Numbered from the stretch's first letter, positions 33,284 to 41,399 are shown. The stretch is DNA of 64,000 nucleotides from Nonomuraea solani (GCF_900108335.1 NZ_FNVT01000023.1:1-64000); one strand, 5' to 3'. Made by a program: numbers and translations. The notes: generated from the letters alone by a model not told the origin.

Positions 33284-34315
33284 CTACAGGAGGCGGAGTT
33301 GTTCCGGTTGGGGGGCCGCGGGGGCGGGGCGGGGTGGGACGCGGCGGGACATGGCGGGGGTGGCGCGGCCCACGCCGTGGCGGGCGGCCAGCTCTTCCAC
33401 CTGGGCGGTGATCCGCTGCTGGTAGGCCTTCGGCGCGTAGGCGCCGCGCCCGTAGAGCTCCAGGTAGCGCGGCACCAGGCGCGGATGCTCGCGCGACAGC
33501 CAGCCCAGCCACCACTCCCGCGCCCCGGGCCGCAGGTGCAGGACGATGGGGGCGAGGTGGGTGGCGCCCGCCGCCGCGATCTCCTTGACCGTGCGTTCGA
33601 GCTGGGCGGGGGAGTCGGTGAGGTAGGGCAGGATGGGCGCCATCAGCACCCCGCAGGCGATGCCGTTGTCGTTGAGCGTGGCGCAGGTCTCCAGGCGGCG
33701 GCGCGGGTCGGGGGTGCCCGGCTCCACGGCGCGCCACAGGCCGGGGTCGGTGAAGCCGACCGACACGCTGGCGCTCACGTCCGTCACGTCGGCGGCCTCG
33801 GTCAGCAGGTCGAGGTCGCGCAGGATCAGCGTGCCCTTGGTGAGGATCGAGAACGGGTTGGCCGCGTCGCGCAGCGCCGCCAGAATGCCGCGCATCAGCT
33901 TGTAGCGGCCCTCCGCGCGCTGGTAGCAGTCGACGTTGGTGCCCATGGCCACGTGGTGACCGCCCCACCGGGGTGCGGCCAGCTCTCCGCGGGCCAGCTC
34001 GGCGGCGTTGACCTTGACCACGATCTTGGAGTCGAAGTCCGCACCGGCATCTAAATCTAGATATTCATGCGTTTTTCGGGCAAAACAGTAAATACAGCTA
34101 TGACTGCACCCTCGGTACGGGTTGATCGTGTACTCGAACGGGACGCGGCTGGCCCCCGGCACCCGGTTGATGATGGATTTCGCCCGGATCTCGTAGAAGG
34201 TCATGCCCCGGAATTCGGGCGTGTCGAATGTGCGGGTGACCGCGCCACGGGCGAACAGCGGCACGGCCGGATCGTCCTGGCCGGCGGCGGTCAGGCGCAA
34301 GTTGTCCCAGCGCAT
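33284..34315 (-). CDS. Rv2578c-type radical SAM protein
   Basis: A 343-residue radical SAM enzyme. The cluster motif is CSHSCIYC (C-x3-C-x2-C) at about residue 72, preceded by PFEYTINPYRG, and followed by the family stretch KIVVKVNAAELARGELA and HVAMGTNVDCYQRAEG. This subfamily (named after Rv2578c) is conserved in actinobacteria; its substrate is not known. The ATG at 34315 begins MRWDNLRLTAAGQ; a longer TTG start at 34369 is possible but has no better support. C-terminal tail PAPAAPQPEQLRLL is typical for the family. Low AT stretch around 34060-34100 (CTAGATATTCATG) is inside the gene and coincides with the cluster region. Confidence 0.87.
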   Translation of the reverse strand: MRWDNLRLTAAGQDDPAVPLFARGAVTRTFDTPEFRGMTFYEIRAKSIINRVPGASRVPFEYTINPYRGCSHSCIYCFARKTHEYLDLDAGADFDSKIVVKVNAAELARGELAAPRWGGHHVAMGTNVDCYQRAEGRYKLMRGILAALRDAANPFSILTKGTLILRDLDLLTEAADVTDVSASVSVGFTDPGLWRAVEPGTPDPRRRLETCATLNDNGIACGVLMAPILPYLTDSPAQLERTVKEIAAAGATHLAPIVLHLRPGAREWWLGWLSREHPRLVPRYLELYGRGAYAPKAYQQRITAQVEELAARHGVGRATPAMSRRVPPRPAPAAPQPEQLRLL

Positions 34316-34449
34316 CCCATGATTAGAACAAAGGTTCGAGCTTGATCGCAAACCGAAAAGAGGTTGCAATTAGCTGGTAAGGCGGGGGCTAATGATCTTC
34401 AGGGTTGGGCAGATAGCTGCCACGGAGCTTGCGTTGCGGAGGTGCGCCT

Positions 34450-34794
34450 ATGGCCTGGTCGCAGGACGAGGAGCGGATGCTGGCACAGATCGAGCAGCAC
34501 CTCGTCGACGACGACCCGCGACTCGTCGCGCGGCTCGAGTCGTTCAACGAGCGGGTGCGTCGCAGCGAGGCGAAGTCGAAGGCCGAGCCCCGGGTCGGTC
34601 GCCGGCCGCGCCGCTCGACGGTCATCATCCTGATCAGCTGGCTGCTCATCGCCACGCTGGTCGCCACACTTCTGATCATGGTTCTCCGGCACGAGGCCGC
34701 CGCGGCCATGGCCTTGGCGGCCGCCGCCGAGCCGCCGCGAACCGTTCCGGGTCCGGTCGTCGACTACGTCCACGCTTCGCGGAGCGTCCGGTAG
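34450..34794 (+). CDS. DUF3040 membrane protein
   Basis: A 114-residue protein. ATG 34450 has GGAGGTGCGCCT upstream. The N-terminal cytosolic half (MAWSQDEERMLAQIEQHLVD then DDPRLVARLE) is the DUF3040 signature; a single long hydrophobic segment (about 62-85, VIILISWLLIATLVATLLIMVL) follows. The family is restricted to actinobacteria and has no known function. The last 31 bp overlap the 3' end of the converging deacetylase gene. Confidence 0.85.
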   Translation: MAWSQDEERMLAQIEQHLVDDDPRLVARLESFNERVRRSEAKSKAEPRVGRRPRRSTVIILISWLLIATLVATLLIMVLRHEAAAAMALAAAAEPPRTVPGPVVDYVHASRSVR

Positions 34795-35591
34795 CCGATC
34801 ACGGTGATCCCTTCTCGCCGTACGATGTCGCGTGCCCGCGGCGAGGTGAGGAACGCGTGGTCGCTGTGGCGCACGGGCCATCCACCGGGATCGAACGCCC
34901 GTGCCTCCTCGCCGTCCAGGCCCGGATGCACGGCCCACTCGCTCAGCCCCGGCGGCAGCTCGCGCAGCAGCCGCGCGTACTCCTCCGCCTTGCCGTCGAG
35001 GTCCAGTCCGAAGCTGTCCAGGAAGTCGTGGTCGATGACCGGCCGCCCGCGCGCCCGCAGTTTCGAGCGAGCGGGGTCGAGCCAGGCGCGCACCGCCAGC
35101 CCGTGCTCGTCGGCCAGGGCCACGGTCAGGTCGAAGATGTCGGCCCGCCCGCCGTCGGCCAGGCAGTGCCAGTCGAGGTGGACGGGCGTCAGCCCGGCGT
35201 CCGTCACGGCGGCGATCTGGGCGCGGAACTCCAGCTCGACCTCCTCGATCCGGGCGGCGGCGAGCAGCTCCGGGATGCGTTCGGAGGGGTGGAACCCGCC
35301 CGAGCCGAGCAGTGAGGTCACGCGTTCCCTCGGCGCCAGTGGGCCCCACGGGTGGCCGGGCAGCTCACAGACCAGCGTCAGGTGGATGCCGAAGGGGATC
35401 TCGGGCCGGTCGCGCAGCAGGTCAATGGCGTGCCCGGCGGCCGGGCAGGGCGTCATCAGGCTGCACGACGCGGCGATCCCCTCCTCGATCGAGCCGATGA
35501 TCGCCTCGTTGACCGCGCGGTACATGCCGAAGTCGTCGGCGTTCACGATCAGCAGCCGGGCGTCGGCCGAGTATCCCAGGAGCTCGTTCAC
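34764..35591 (-). CDS. ChbG/HpnK (YdjC) family carbohydrate deacetylase
   Basis: A 275-residue enzyme. The metal-binding start VNADDFGMYRAVNEAI (Asp-Asp) and the His residues in FGIHLTLV and PVHLDWHC are the family's catalytic site. These enzymes remove an acetyl group from N-acetylated sugars such as chitooligosaccharides or hopanoid head groups, with a divalent metal. The GTG at 35591 has GGTGGGG at fair spacing. It stands alone on the minus strand between DUF3040 (overlapping ends) and the SIP gene. Confidence 0.88.
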   Translation of the reverse strand: MNELLGYSADARLLIVNADDFGMYRAVNEAIIGSIEEGIAASCSLMTPCPAAGHAIDLLRDRPEIPFGIHLTLVCELPGHPWGPLAPRERVTSLLGSGGFHPSERIPELLAAARIEEVELEFRAQIAAVTDAGLTPVHLDWHCLADGGRADIFDLTVALADEHGLAVRAWLDPARSKLRARGRPVIDHDFLDSFGLDLDGKAEEYARLLRELPPGLSEWAVHPGLDGEEARAFDPGGWPVRHSDHAFLTSPRARDIVRREGITVIGYRTLREAWT

Positions 35592-35636
35592 GAGACCCCA
35601 CCTTGGCCGGACGAACCCCGGTGATCCAACCGGTTT

Positions 35637-36383
35637 TCAGTGCAGGCCGCGCTTGCCCGGTGCCCAGAACGGCTTGATCTTGATCGAGGTGCGTGGCCAG
35701 TTGCGCTCGCGTACCAGGTGGTCGCGGATCATCTGGCAGGTGCGCGCCTCGCCCGCGAGGTAGGCGGCGCCGGTGTTGCCGGGCAGGTCCAGCGCGGCGA
35801 CCGCGGTGAGCAGCGTGTTCGACGACGCGGCGGGCGCGCCGTGGCGGTGGGCGCGGCGCAGCTCGTACGGACCCGGCATGGGCAGGTCGTGCTCGGCCGA
35901 CTCGCTCTCCAGCACCCCGTGCACCTGCGCGCCGGCCCCGAGCGCGCGCAGCATCGGCCCGAACGCCGCGGCCGCCGTCTCATCGCCCGCGAACACATGG
36001 AACGGAGCCTCGTCGCGGGTGAAGAAGTCGCCCTGCGGCCACCAGAACGTCACCGCGTCCCCGGGAGCCGCCTCCCGGGCCCAGCGCAGGCCGATGCCGT
36101 CGCCGTCGTACAGGTGCGCGCGCAGCTCCAGCGCCCGCCTGCCGGCGTCCAGCTCCCAGATCGTGTACGTGCGCAGCGTCTCGGCCGGCCGCAGGATCCC
36201 GTACATCGACAGCGGGTCGTTGATCTGCACCCTGATGTGCTGGCCGGGCCGGTAGGGAAAGGCGATCGGGGCGCCGGTCGCCAGCCGGATCCGCCGCATC
36301 GTGGGCGTGACGAGCTCGGCCTCGGTGACCCGCGCCTCCATGACGTACTTGGCGAAGGCGCCCGCCAAGGGATTGCGTTGCAT
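35637..36383 (-). CDS. Siderophore-interacting protein (FAD-dependent ferric reductase)
   Basis: A 248-residue protein of the SIP/ViuB family: an N-terminal FAD-binding barrel with RPGQHIRVQI and LRTYTIWELDAGRRALEL (R-x-Y-T-I flavin motif), and a C-terminal NAD(P)-binding domain with FHVFAGDETAAAAFGPML and YLAGEARTCQMIRDHLVRER. It reduces ferric iron in imported siderophores so the metal is released. It diverges from a TetR gene across 85 bp containing a clear inverted repeat, so control by that TetR (and perhaps not only by iron) is likely. Confidence 0.87.
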   Translation of the reverse strand: MQRNPLAGAFAKYVMEARVTEAELVTPTMRRIRLATGAPIAFPYRPGQHIRVQINDPLSMYGILRPAETLRTYTIWELDAGRRALELRAHLYDGDGIGLRWAREAAPGDAVTFWWPQGDFFTRDEAPFHVFAGDETAAAAFGPMLRALGAGAQVHGVLESESAEHDLPMPGPYELRRAHRHGAPAASSNTLLTAVAALDLPGNTGAAYLAGEARTCQMIRDHLVRERNWPRTSIKIKPFWAPGKRGLH

Positions 36384-36389
36384 CTATAC

Positions 36390-36418
36390 TCCTTAAATAT
36401 CCTTAGAGGCATTAAGGA
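36390..36418. promoter_or_regulatory. Inverted repeat operator between SIP gene and TetR gene
   Basis: TCCTTAA (36390-36396) and TTAAGGA (36412-36418) form a dyad with a 15-bp spacer containing CCTTAGAGG. The block is the only AT-rich stretch in the intergenic region and overlaps the expected SIP promoter. It is the obvious binding site for the adjacent TetR protein. Confidence 0.6.
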
Positions 36419-36468
36419 AACATAGACGCCCTAGGATGTCAACGGACGATTCCTGAGAAAGGTGGGCC

Positions 36469-37173
36469 ATGACCGTCAGCAGGCGTGACAGGGTGCGGCA
36501 GGCGACGCTGGCGGAGATCCGCGCCGCCGCCCGCGGGCTGCTCATCGAGCAGGGGCCGGCGGCCGTCACGATCAACGCCGTGGCCAGGGAGATGGGGATG
36601 AGCGGGCCGGCGCTCTACCACTATTTCGCCGGGCACGACGAGCTGATCGGGGCGGTCACCGCCGACTTCTTCCGTGAGCTGACGGCCGTGATGGAGGCGG
36701 CGCGCGACGCCTGCCCGCCGGACGACCACGGCCGCCGGTTGCTGGCCACCTGCCGGGCGATGCGGGCCTGGGCCATCACGCACCGGGCCGAGTTCGGGTG
36801 GGTGTTCGCCAGCCCGATCACCAGCGAGCGCCGGCCTGACTCGCCGCGCGAGCTGGCCGGGCGCGACTTCGAGCAGGTCTTCCTGGAGGAGGTCACCGAG
36901 CTGTGGACGATCCGGCCCTTCCCGGTGCCCGAGCCCGGCGAGCTGGATCCGTCCATCAGGGAGCAACTGCGGGCCTACACGGTCTCGACCGGGGTCGCGC
37001 TGCCCGTGGAGGCGGTCCACGTCTTCCTGACGTGCTGGATCAGGCTGTACGGGCTGCTCTGCATGGAGGTGCTCAACCAGCTCGACTTCGCCTACACGGA
37101 CCTGGGGCCGGTCTTCGAGGAGACCCTGCGGGAGCTCGCCCCGAAGCTGGGCCTGGACTACGTGGAGGCGTAG
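36469..37173 (+). CDS. TetR-family regulator (TetR_C_33-like)
   Basis: A 234-residue repressor. The helix-turn-helix is RDRVRQATLAEIRAAARGLL followed by AVTINAVAREMGMSGPALYHYFAGHDELIG (about 30-65). The C-terminal domain with RAWAITHRAEFGWVFASPI matches the actinobacterial WHG/TetR_C_13-type ligand domain. ATG 36469 has GAAAGGTGGGCC upstream. It diverges from the siderophore-interacting protein and probably represses it and itself through the TCCTTAA/TTAAGGA dyad. The ligand is unknown. Confidence 0.88.
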   Translation: MTVSRRDRVRQATLAEIRAAARGLLIEQGPAAVTINAVAREMGMSGPALYHYFAGHDELIGAVTADFFRELTAVMEAARDACPPDDHGRRLLATCRAMRAWAITHRAEFGWVFASPITSERRPDSPRELAGRDFEQVFLEEVTELWTIRPFPVPEPGELDPSIREQLRAYTVSTGVALPVEAVHVFLTCWIRLYGLLCMEVLNQLDFAYTDLGPVFEETLRELAPKLGLDYVEA

Positions 37174-37177
37174 CGGC

Positions 37178-37648
37178 TCAGCCCGCCGCACTCACCTCCG
37201 GCTCGTGGCGGACCGGGAAGTTGACGGAGGCGGCGATGAAGCACGACTTGTGGGCGTCGGCGTGCAGGGCCAGCGCCGCCTCGGTCATCTCGGGCGAGGC
37301 CACGGTCACCTTGGGCCGCAGCACCACCTCGGTGAAGTGACCGCCGTCCGCCGTCTCGGCCATGGTGCCCGTCGAGCGGTCCTCGTACGCGGTCACCACG
37401 ACACCCGCCATCGCGCACTTGTGCAGATACCACAGCATGTGACACTGCGCGAGCGAGCCCACCAGCAACTGCTCCGGGTTCCAGCGCGCCGGGTCACCCC
37501 GGAAGGCGGGGTCGGACGTGCCCGCGATGGTGGGCGGCCCGTCGGCGGACAGGTCGTGCTCGCGCCCGAAGTCCCGGTAGCCGCTGGTGCCGCTGCCCTT
37601 GTTCCCGGTCCAGGTCACGACGGTCTGGTAGGTGTGCTGACGGCTCAT
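37178..37648 (-). CDS. OsmC-family peroxide/stress protein
   Basis: A 156-residue OsmC/Ohr protein. The two redox cysteines lie in LAQCHMLWYL (about 70) and HKSCFIAASVNFPV (about 135). PEQLLVGSLAQC is a conserved block of the organic hydroperoxide resistance group (OsmC subtype). It would reduce organic hydroperoxides using a thiol donor. It converges with the TetR gene, 4 bp between the stops. Confidence 0.88.
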   Translation of the reverse strand: MSRQHTYQTVVTWTGNKGSGTSGYRDFGREHDLSADGPPTIAGTSDPAFRGDPARWNPEQLLVGSLAQCHMLWYLHKCAMAGVVVTAYEDRSTGTMAETADGGHFTEVVLRPKVTVASPEMTEAALALHADAHKSCFIAASVNFPVRHEPEVSAAG

Positions 37649-37795
37649 CGACGCCCCCTGCGCGTAGTCCTTGACAAGTGACCAGCGTAACCGCGGAGGG
37701 CGGGCCGGCTCGCCGATCGTTTAGAGCCCCTCACTCTCGCCTGGCAGCGTGCACCTTCCACCCGCTGGGGACTCAAGGCCCCGGCCGGAGGGACG

Positions 37796-39397
37796 TCAGT
37801 AGCTCTTGAGGAAGGTCGCCGCGACCGGGGCCGCGACCTTGCCGCCGCCTCCGCCGCCCTCGACGACCACGGCGAACGCCACGTCGCCCTTCCACCCCAT
37901 GAACCAGGCGTGGGACTCGAGCTTCTCACCGGTGCCGTATTCGGCCGTGCCGGTCTTGCCGTAGGTGCCCGAGGGCAGGCCCGCCGCCTTGGCGGTGCCC
38001 TTGGTCACCACGGCCGACATCATGTCGTGCAGCCCCGACTTCACGCCCTCGGGCAGCTCCCGGTCGGCGGTCTTCTGCTTCACCGAGGGCACCAGCGTCG
38101 GCGGGCGCCAGGTGCCGTCGGCGATGGCTGCGGCCACCGAGGCCATCGACAGCGGGCTGGCCGTGATCCTGGCCTGCCCGAACGACTCCGCGGCCAGTTC
38201 GGCGTCGGACGTCGCCTTGGGGAAGCTGGCCTTCGCGGCCGGCACCCCGATGGTCAGCTGCTGGTTGAAGCCCACGTCCTCGGCCGCGTCGAGCAGCTTG
38301 TCGGCGCCCAGGTGCTCCTTGGTCAGCGGCGCGATCGTGGTGTTGCACGAGTGCGCGAACGAGTCGCGGAGCGACAGCGAGCCGTATTCCGCCTTGTCGG
38401 AGTTGCGGATCTTCAGACCGCCGACGGTGGCGTACTTGGGGCAGGTGACCATGTCCTTCGGCGACATCCCGGCCGCCAGCAGCCCGATCGCGGTGACCGC
38501 CTTGAACGTCGAGCCGGGCGGGTAACGCCCGTCGAGCGCCCGGTTGAACCCGCCCACGTTGTTGACCACGGCCAGGATCTCGCCGGTGGACGGCTTGATC
38601 GCCACCAGCGAGGTGGGCTTCTTCATGTTCTTGACCGCCGTCACGGCGGCGGCCTGCGCGCGCGGGTCAAGCGAGGTCTGGAGGGCCTCGCCGTCGGTGC
38701 CCTCGATGGTCTGCAGCTTCTTGCCGCCGAGCTGGATCTCGGTCGCGGGGGTGCCGGCCAGCCGCTTCTGGAACGTCGCCTGCAGCCCGGCGTAGCCGAC
38801 CGCCTGCCCGACCTTGTAGGAGGCGCCGAGCCTGGTCACGTCCTTCTTGGTGGCCTTGGACAGGTAGCCGACGAGCTGCTGGACCGACCCGCCCACCGTG
38901 CCGGTGTCGATGCGGTCGCCCTCGGCGTCGGTGATCTCGGCGCGGTCCGGCCAGCGGGTCTTGAGCGCGAACGTGGCGCCCTGCGTCATCGACGGATGCA
39001 GCGTGGCCGGCTTCCAGTCGACCTTCCACGTGCGGTCGGCCACCATCAGGTCGATCTGGCCCTGGTAGGACCACTTGCCGACGTTCTTCATGGTCAGGGT
39101 CGCGGTGTAGGGGACCTGGGCCCGCCCGTCGCCCTCGGTGACCTTGCCGAGCTCGATCGTGGCCGACTCGACCGCGAGCGCGGTGCGCTGCTGGTCGTAG
39201 GCGGTGAGTTGCTGCGGCTTCGCCAGCTCCTTGGTCATCGCGCCGCTGTCACCCGCCTGCCACGCCACCGCGAAGCGCTGCGCGGTCTCGGCCGGCGTGC
39301 CCCTGGTGTGCAGTACGTAGTAAGCGCCCCCGGCCGCGGCCCCCACCGCGAGCACGGTGACGCCTGACACGATCGCGATGGTACGGCCCCGCGCCAC
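37796..39397 (-). CDS. Class B penicillin-binding protein with MecA-type N-terminal domain
   Basis: A 533-residue cell-wall transpeptidase. Residues 5-28 form a membrane anchor; an NTF2-like MecA_N domain follows (about 33-145, AQRFAVAWQAGDSGAMTKEL), then a PBP dimer domain and the transpeptidase. Active-site motifs: SxxK in PPGSTFKAVTA (about 297), SxN in FAHSCNTTI (about 354) and KTG in YGKTGTAEYG (about 475). It cross-links peptidoglycan outside the membrane. A Gly run (VEGGGGGGKVAAP) near the end is unusual. The acyltransferase gene lies 52 bp upstream on the same strand, so cotranscription is possible. Confidence 0.9.
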   Translation of the reverse strand: MARGRTIAIVSGVTVLAVGAAAGGAYYVLHTRGTPAETAQRFAVAWQAGDSGAMTKELAKPQQLTAYDQQRTALAVESATIELGKVTEGDGRAQVPYTATLTMKNVGKWSYQGQIDLMVADRTWKVDWKPATLHPSMTQGATFALKTRWPDRAEITDAEGDRIDTGTVGGSVQQLVGYLSKATKKDVTRLGASYKVGQAVGYAGLQATFQKRLAGTPATEIQLGGKKLQTIEGTDGEALQTSLDPRAQAAAVTAVKNMKKPTSLVAIKPSTGEILAVVNNVGGFNRALDGRYPPGSTFKAVTAIGLLAAGMSPKDMVTCPKYATVGGLKIRNSDKAEYGSLSLRDSFAHSCNTTIAPLTKEHLGADKLLDAAEDVGFNQQLTIGVPAAKASFPKATSDAELAAESFGQARITASPLSMASVAAAIADGTWRPPTLVPSVKQKTADRELPEGVKSGLHDMMSAVVTKGTAKAAGLPSGTYGKTGTAEYGTGEKLESHAWFMGWKGDVAFAVVVEGGGGGGKVAAPVAATFLKSY

Positions 39398-39449
39398 TGA
39401 TCAGCCCCCTAATCCTCGACGGCACGTGCCCGAGCCGGGCGGCGAGACC

Positions 39450-40109
39450 TCAGGACATCCCATGGGAGGCCTTGAAACTCGACGCGTAGCTCGGGACGTA
39501 TTCCTGCCCTGACAGCCGCTGGATGGCGGCCATGATCTCATCGGTGACCCGCCGCCGGTCCTGGGCCTTGGTGTGGTCGCCCGTGAACCGCATGGGCGCC
39601 CCGATCGCGATGCCGATCCGCGCGGGACGCGGCACCTTCGCACCCAGAGGCAGCACCTTCTCGGTGCCGCTGAGCGCCACGGGCAACACCGGCGCGCCCG
39701 TCTTGAGCGCCAGCCAGGCCACCCCGATCTTGCCGCGGTAGAGGCGGCCGTCGGGGGAGCGCGTGCCCTCGGGATGGATGCCGAACAGCTCGCCCCGCTC
39801 CAGCAGCGCGGCCGCGTCGTCGAGCATCGCCTGAGCGGCGTGCGCGCTCTCGCGGTCGATCGGCAGGCTCCCGCCGAGCCGCATGAAGAAGCCGGAGACG
39901 GGGTTGCCGTCGAAGTACTCGTTCTTGGCGGTGAACGTCACGTGCCTCGGCAGCAGCGCCGGCAGCAGAAACGAGTCGAGCACCGACAGGTGGTTGGCGG
40001 CCAGGATCGCGGGACCGCTCCTCGGCACGTGCGCCGCACCGGAGATGTGCGGCCGGCACATCGCGTGAGCGAGGGGCGCGGCGGCGAACTTGACCACTTC
40101 GTACAGCAA
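39450..40109 (-). CDS. 1-acyl-sn-glycerol-3-phosphate acyltransferase (PlsC-like)
   Basis: A 219-residue membrane-associated acyltransferase. I chose the TTG at 40109 because CAGGAGA precedes it at 7 nt; no later start keeps the N-terminal helix LLYEVVKFAAAPLAHAM. Motif I is NHLSVLDSF (H-x4-D), motif II FFMRLGGSLPIDRES, motif III FGIHPEGTRSPDG and motif IV APVLPVALSGTEKVLP. It acylates lysophosphatidate to phosphatidate in phospholipid synthesis. Upstream lies a strong terminator-like hairpin and a structured RNA candidate; transcription may be attenuated there. Confidence 0.88.
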   Translation of the reverse strand: MLYEVVKFAAAPLAHAMCRPHISGAAHVPRSGPAILAANHLSVLDSFLLPALLPRHVTFTAKNEYFDGNPVSGFFMRLGGSLPIDRESAHAAQAMLDDAAALLERGELFGIHPEGTRSPDGRLYRGKIGVAWLALKTGAPVLPVALSGTEKVLPLGAKVPRPARIGIAIGAPMRFTGDHTKAQDRRRVTDEIMAAIQRLSGQEYVPSYASSFKASHGMS

Positions 40110-40153
40110 CGAGCTCTCCTGATCATCGGGCGGGCGGCCACCCCACAATAAAG

Positions 40154-40185
40154 CAGGCGCCCCGCCGGGTGCTGCGGGACGCCTG
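40154..40185 (-). terminator. Terminator-like hairpin before the acyltransferase
   Basis: CAGGCG(T)CCCGC / GCGGG(G)CGCCTG pairs nearly perfectly and, read on the minus strand, is followed by CTTTATTG. It lies directly after the structured element at 40197-40309 and 45 bp before the acyltransferase start. It may end the NUDIX transcript, end a small RNA, or act as an attenuator. Confidence 0.65.
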
Positions 40186-40196
40186 GGAAAAGCTTT

Positions 40197-40309
40197 GAGG
40201 CCGATGTGGCGGTCGCCTCCTCGGCGAGATGCACAACACGGCTCCAGCCGAACGGTATTCCGTGAAGGCGGTAATTTGCGGCCCGGGGGACACAGACCAC
40301 ATCGGCCTC
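40197..40309 (-). ncRNA. Candidate structured RNA, 113 nt, closed by a 13-bp helix
   Basis: GAGGCCGATGTGG at one end and CCACATCGGCCTC at the other are a perfect 13-bp inverted repeat 87 nt apart. Read on the minus strand, the interior folds into at least three hairpins: ACGG-aata-CCGT, CGGC-tgga-GCCG and TCGCC-gagga-GGCGA, plus an unpaired-looking CCCCCGGGCCGCAAATTACC. This multibranch shape with a long closing stem is what structured RNAs look like; coding capacity is absent. A terminator-like hairpin follows on the same strand, then the acyltransferase gene. It lacks the SRP RNA GGAAGCAGC motif, a tRNA T-loop, and any riboswitch consensus that I know. It could equally be read on the plus strand. 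Whether it is a free RNA or an acyltransferase leader is open. Confidence 0.5.
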
Positions 40310-40362
40310 TCGATGCTAACGGACATCCGGGGGGTGCTATTCCATCGGGCCCGAAGTTCCGG

Positions 40363-40959
40363 TCAGGTTCTCGTCCAGTGCGGCTGCCTGACGTCGAAGA
40401 CCCGCTGCTCACGGCCACGCAGCGCCACCTCGGCGAACTGCCACAAAATCGCGCCCGTCGGCGCGTGGATGACGATCGAGGGGCCCAGGGGCATCTGCAG
40501 CAGGCCGCCCTGCCAGCGCGGCACCCCCGGCTCCAGGAAACGGTCGAGCGGCACCGGGTGCACCGAGGCCACCTCCCGGGCGTCGGGCACCGGCTCCTGA
40601 CGGCCGCCGAACGCCACCACCGGGGTGATCACGAAGCCCGAGTCGGTGACGAAGTCGTCGAGCAGGCCGGCCACCTCGACCCCCGTGACGCCGGTCTCCT
40701 CGGCCAGCTCGCGCAGCGCGGCCTCCACCGGCCGCTCGCCTTCGTCGAGCCGGCCGCCGGGCAGCGCCCACTGCCCGGGGTTGCGGCCCCGGGCGGCGCG
40801 CCTGATCACGATGACGTACGGGCTGCGCTCGTCGTCCTCCAGCACGCACACGGTGACGGCGGCCCTGCGCACCCCGCCGGCGGGCGGCACCTGGCGGCGG
40901 TCGAAGGTGGTCAGGCGGGCGGTGATCTGCTCACGCAGCGCGTCAATGGGCGAAAGCAC
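40363..40959 (-). CDS. NUDIX hydrolase
   Basis: A 198-residue pyrophosphohydrolase. The NUDIX box is complete: GGRLDEGERPVEAALRELAE then ETGV (G-x5-E-x7-R-E-x2-E-E-x-G), at about 68-90. The flanking MLSPIDALREQITARLTTFD and VIRRAARGRNPGQWALPGGR resemble CoA- or nucleoside-diphosphate-linked NUDIX enzymes (NudL-like). The substrate is not certain. The GTG or ATG choice is minor: the frame starts at 40959. Upstream on the same strand is the membrane protein gene with an 11-bp repeat between. Confidence 0.85.
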   Translation of the reverse strand: MLSPIDALREQITARLTTFDRRQVPPAGGVRRAAVTVCVLEDDERSPYVIVIRRAARGRNPGQWALPGGRLDEGERPVEAALRELAEETGVTGVEVAGLLDDFVTDSGFVITPVVAFGGRQEPVPDAREVASVHPVPLDRFLEPGVPRWQGGLLQMPLGPSIVIHAPTGAILWQFAEVALRGREQRVFDVRQPHWTRT

Positions 40960-40985
40960 CCGACCAGGATCTCACGACGGCCGCG

Positions 40986-41032
40986 TCATCTCGGGGTCAT
41001 CTCGGGATCATCTCGGGGTCATCTCGGGGTCA
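40986..41032 (-). repeat. Four 11-bp tandem copies spanning a stop codon
   Basis: TCATCTCGGGG is repeated four times (one copy ends in A) plus TCA. On the minus strand each copy is CCCCGAGATGA and supplies a TGA; the copy at 41019-41029 contains the stop of the DUF4190-like gene. The extra copies lie after the stop. Confidence 0.85.
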
Positions 41033-41399
41033 GCAGGATGCTGAGCACCGTGCCGGCGAGCATTCCCGCGCCCGCCGCGATGGCCGCCCACCGGCCCAGC
41101 GGCTCTTCGCGGGTGTGGCCGACGATGCCCAGCACGACGCCGGCCAGGCCGAACAGCACCGGCAGGAACAGCACGGCCACCGCGGCGCAGACGAACCCGA
41201 TGATCGACAGGACCTGCTCGCTCGCCCGCGGCCGATGCGGCGGCCGCGGGTAGGGCGGCGGCGACCACATGCCCTCAGACCATGCGCTCTCAGACCGCGT
41301 GCTCTCAGACCGCGTGCCCTCAGACCGCGCGCCTTCAGACCGCATTCCCTCACCGGAATGCGGGTCGTCGCCTTGCGGCGGTGTCTGCGCGGAGGTCAC
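41019..41399 (-). CDS. Small membrane protein with pentapeptide repeat, DUF4190-like
   Basis: A 126-residue protein. The C-terminal half has two hydrophobic helices (about 66-88 SIIGFVCAAVAVLFLPVLFG and 104-122) in the arrangement of DUF4190 membrane proteins. The N-terminal half is soluble and repetitive: five units of SE(G/S)(A/T/M)(R/W), encoded by a 15-bp minisatellite, then PPPYPRPPHRPRA. No function is known. It is flanked by repeats on both sides (15-bp inside, 11-bp at the stop). Confidence 0.65.
   Translation of the reverse strand: MTSAQTPPQGDDPHSGEGMRSEGARSEGTRSESTRSESAWSEGMWSPPPYPRPPHRPRASEQVLSIIGFVCAAVAVLFLPVLFGLAGVVLGIVGHTREEPLGRWAAIAAGAGMLAGTVLSILLTPR
41272..41346 (-). repeat. 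15-bp minisatellite inside the membrane-protein gene
   Basis: Five 15-bp units (start points 41272, 41287, 41302, 41317, 41332), all built on CTCAGACCGCGTG; two are identical. The unit is a multiple of three so copy number changes keep the frame and only alter the pentapeptide count in the cytosolic tail. Confidence 0.9.

Noticed and set aside
40197..40309. SRP RNA, tRNA, Y RNA or MDR-NUDIX motif identity for the structured element
   Set aside because: The diagnostic SRP loop and T-loop are absent, Y-RNA core does not align convincingly, and the element lies downstream, not upstream, of the NUDIX gene. Left unassigned.
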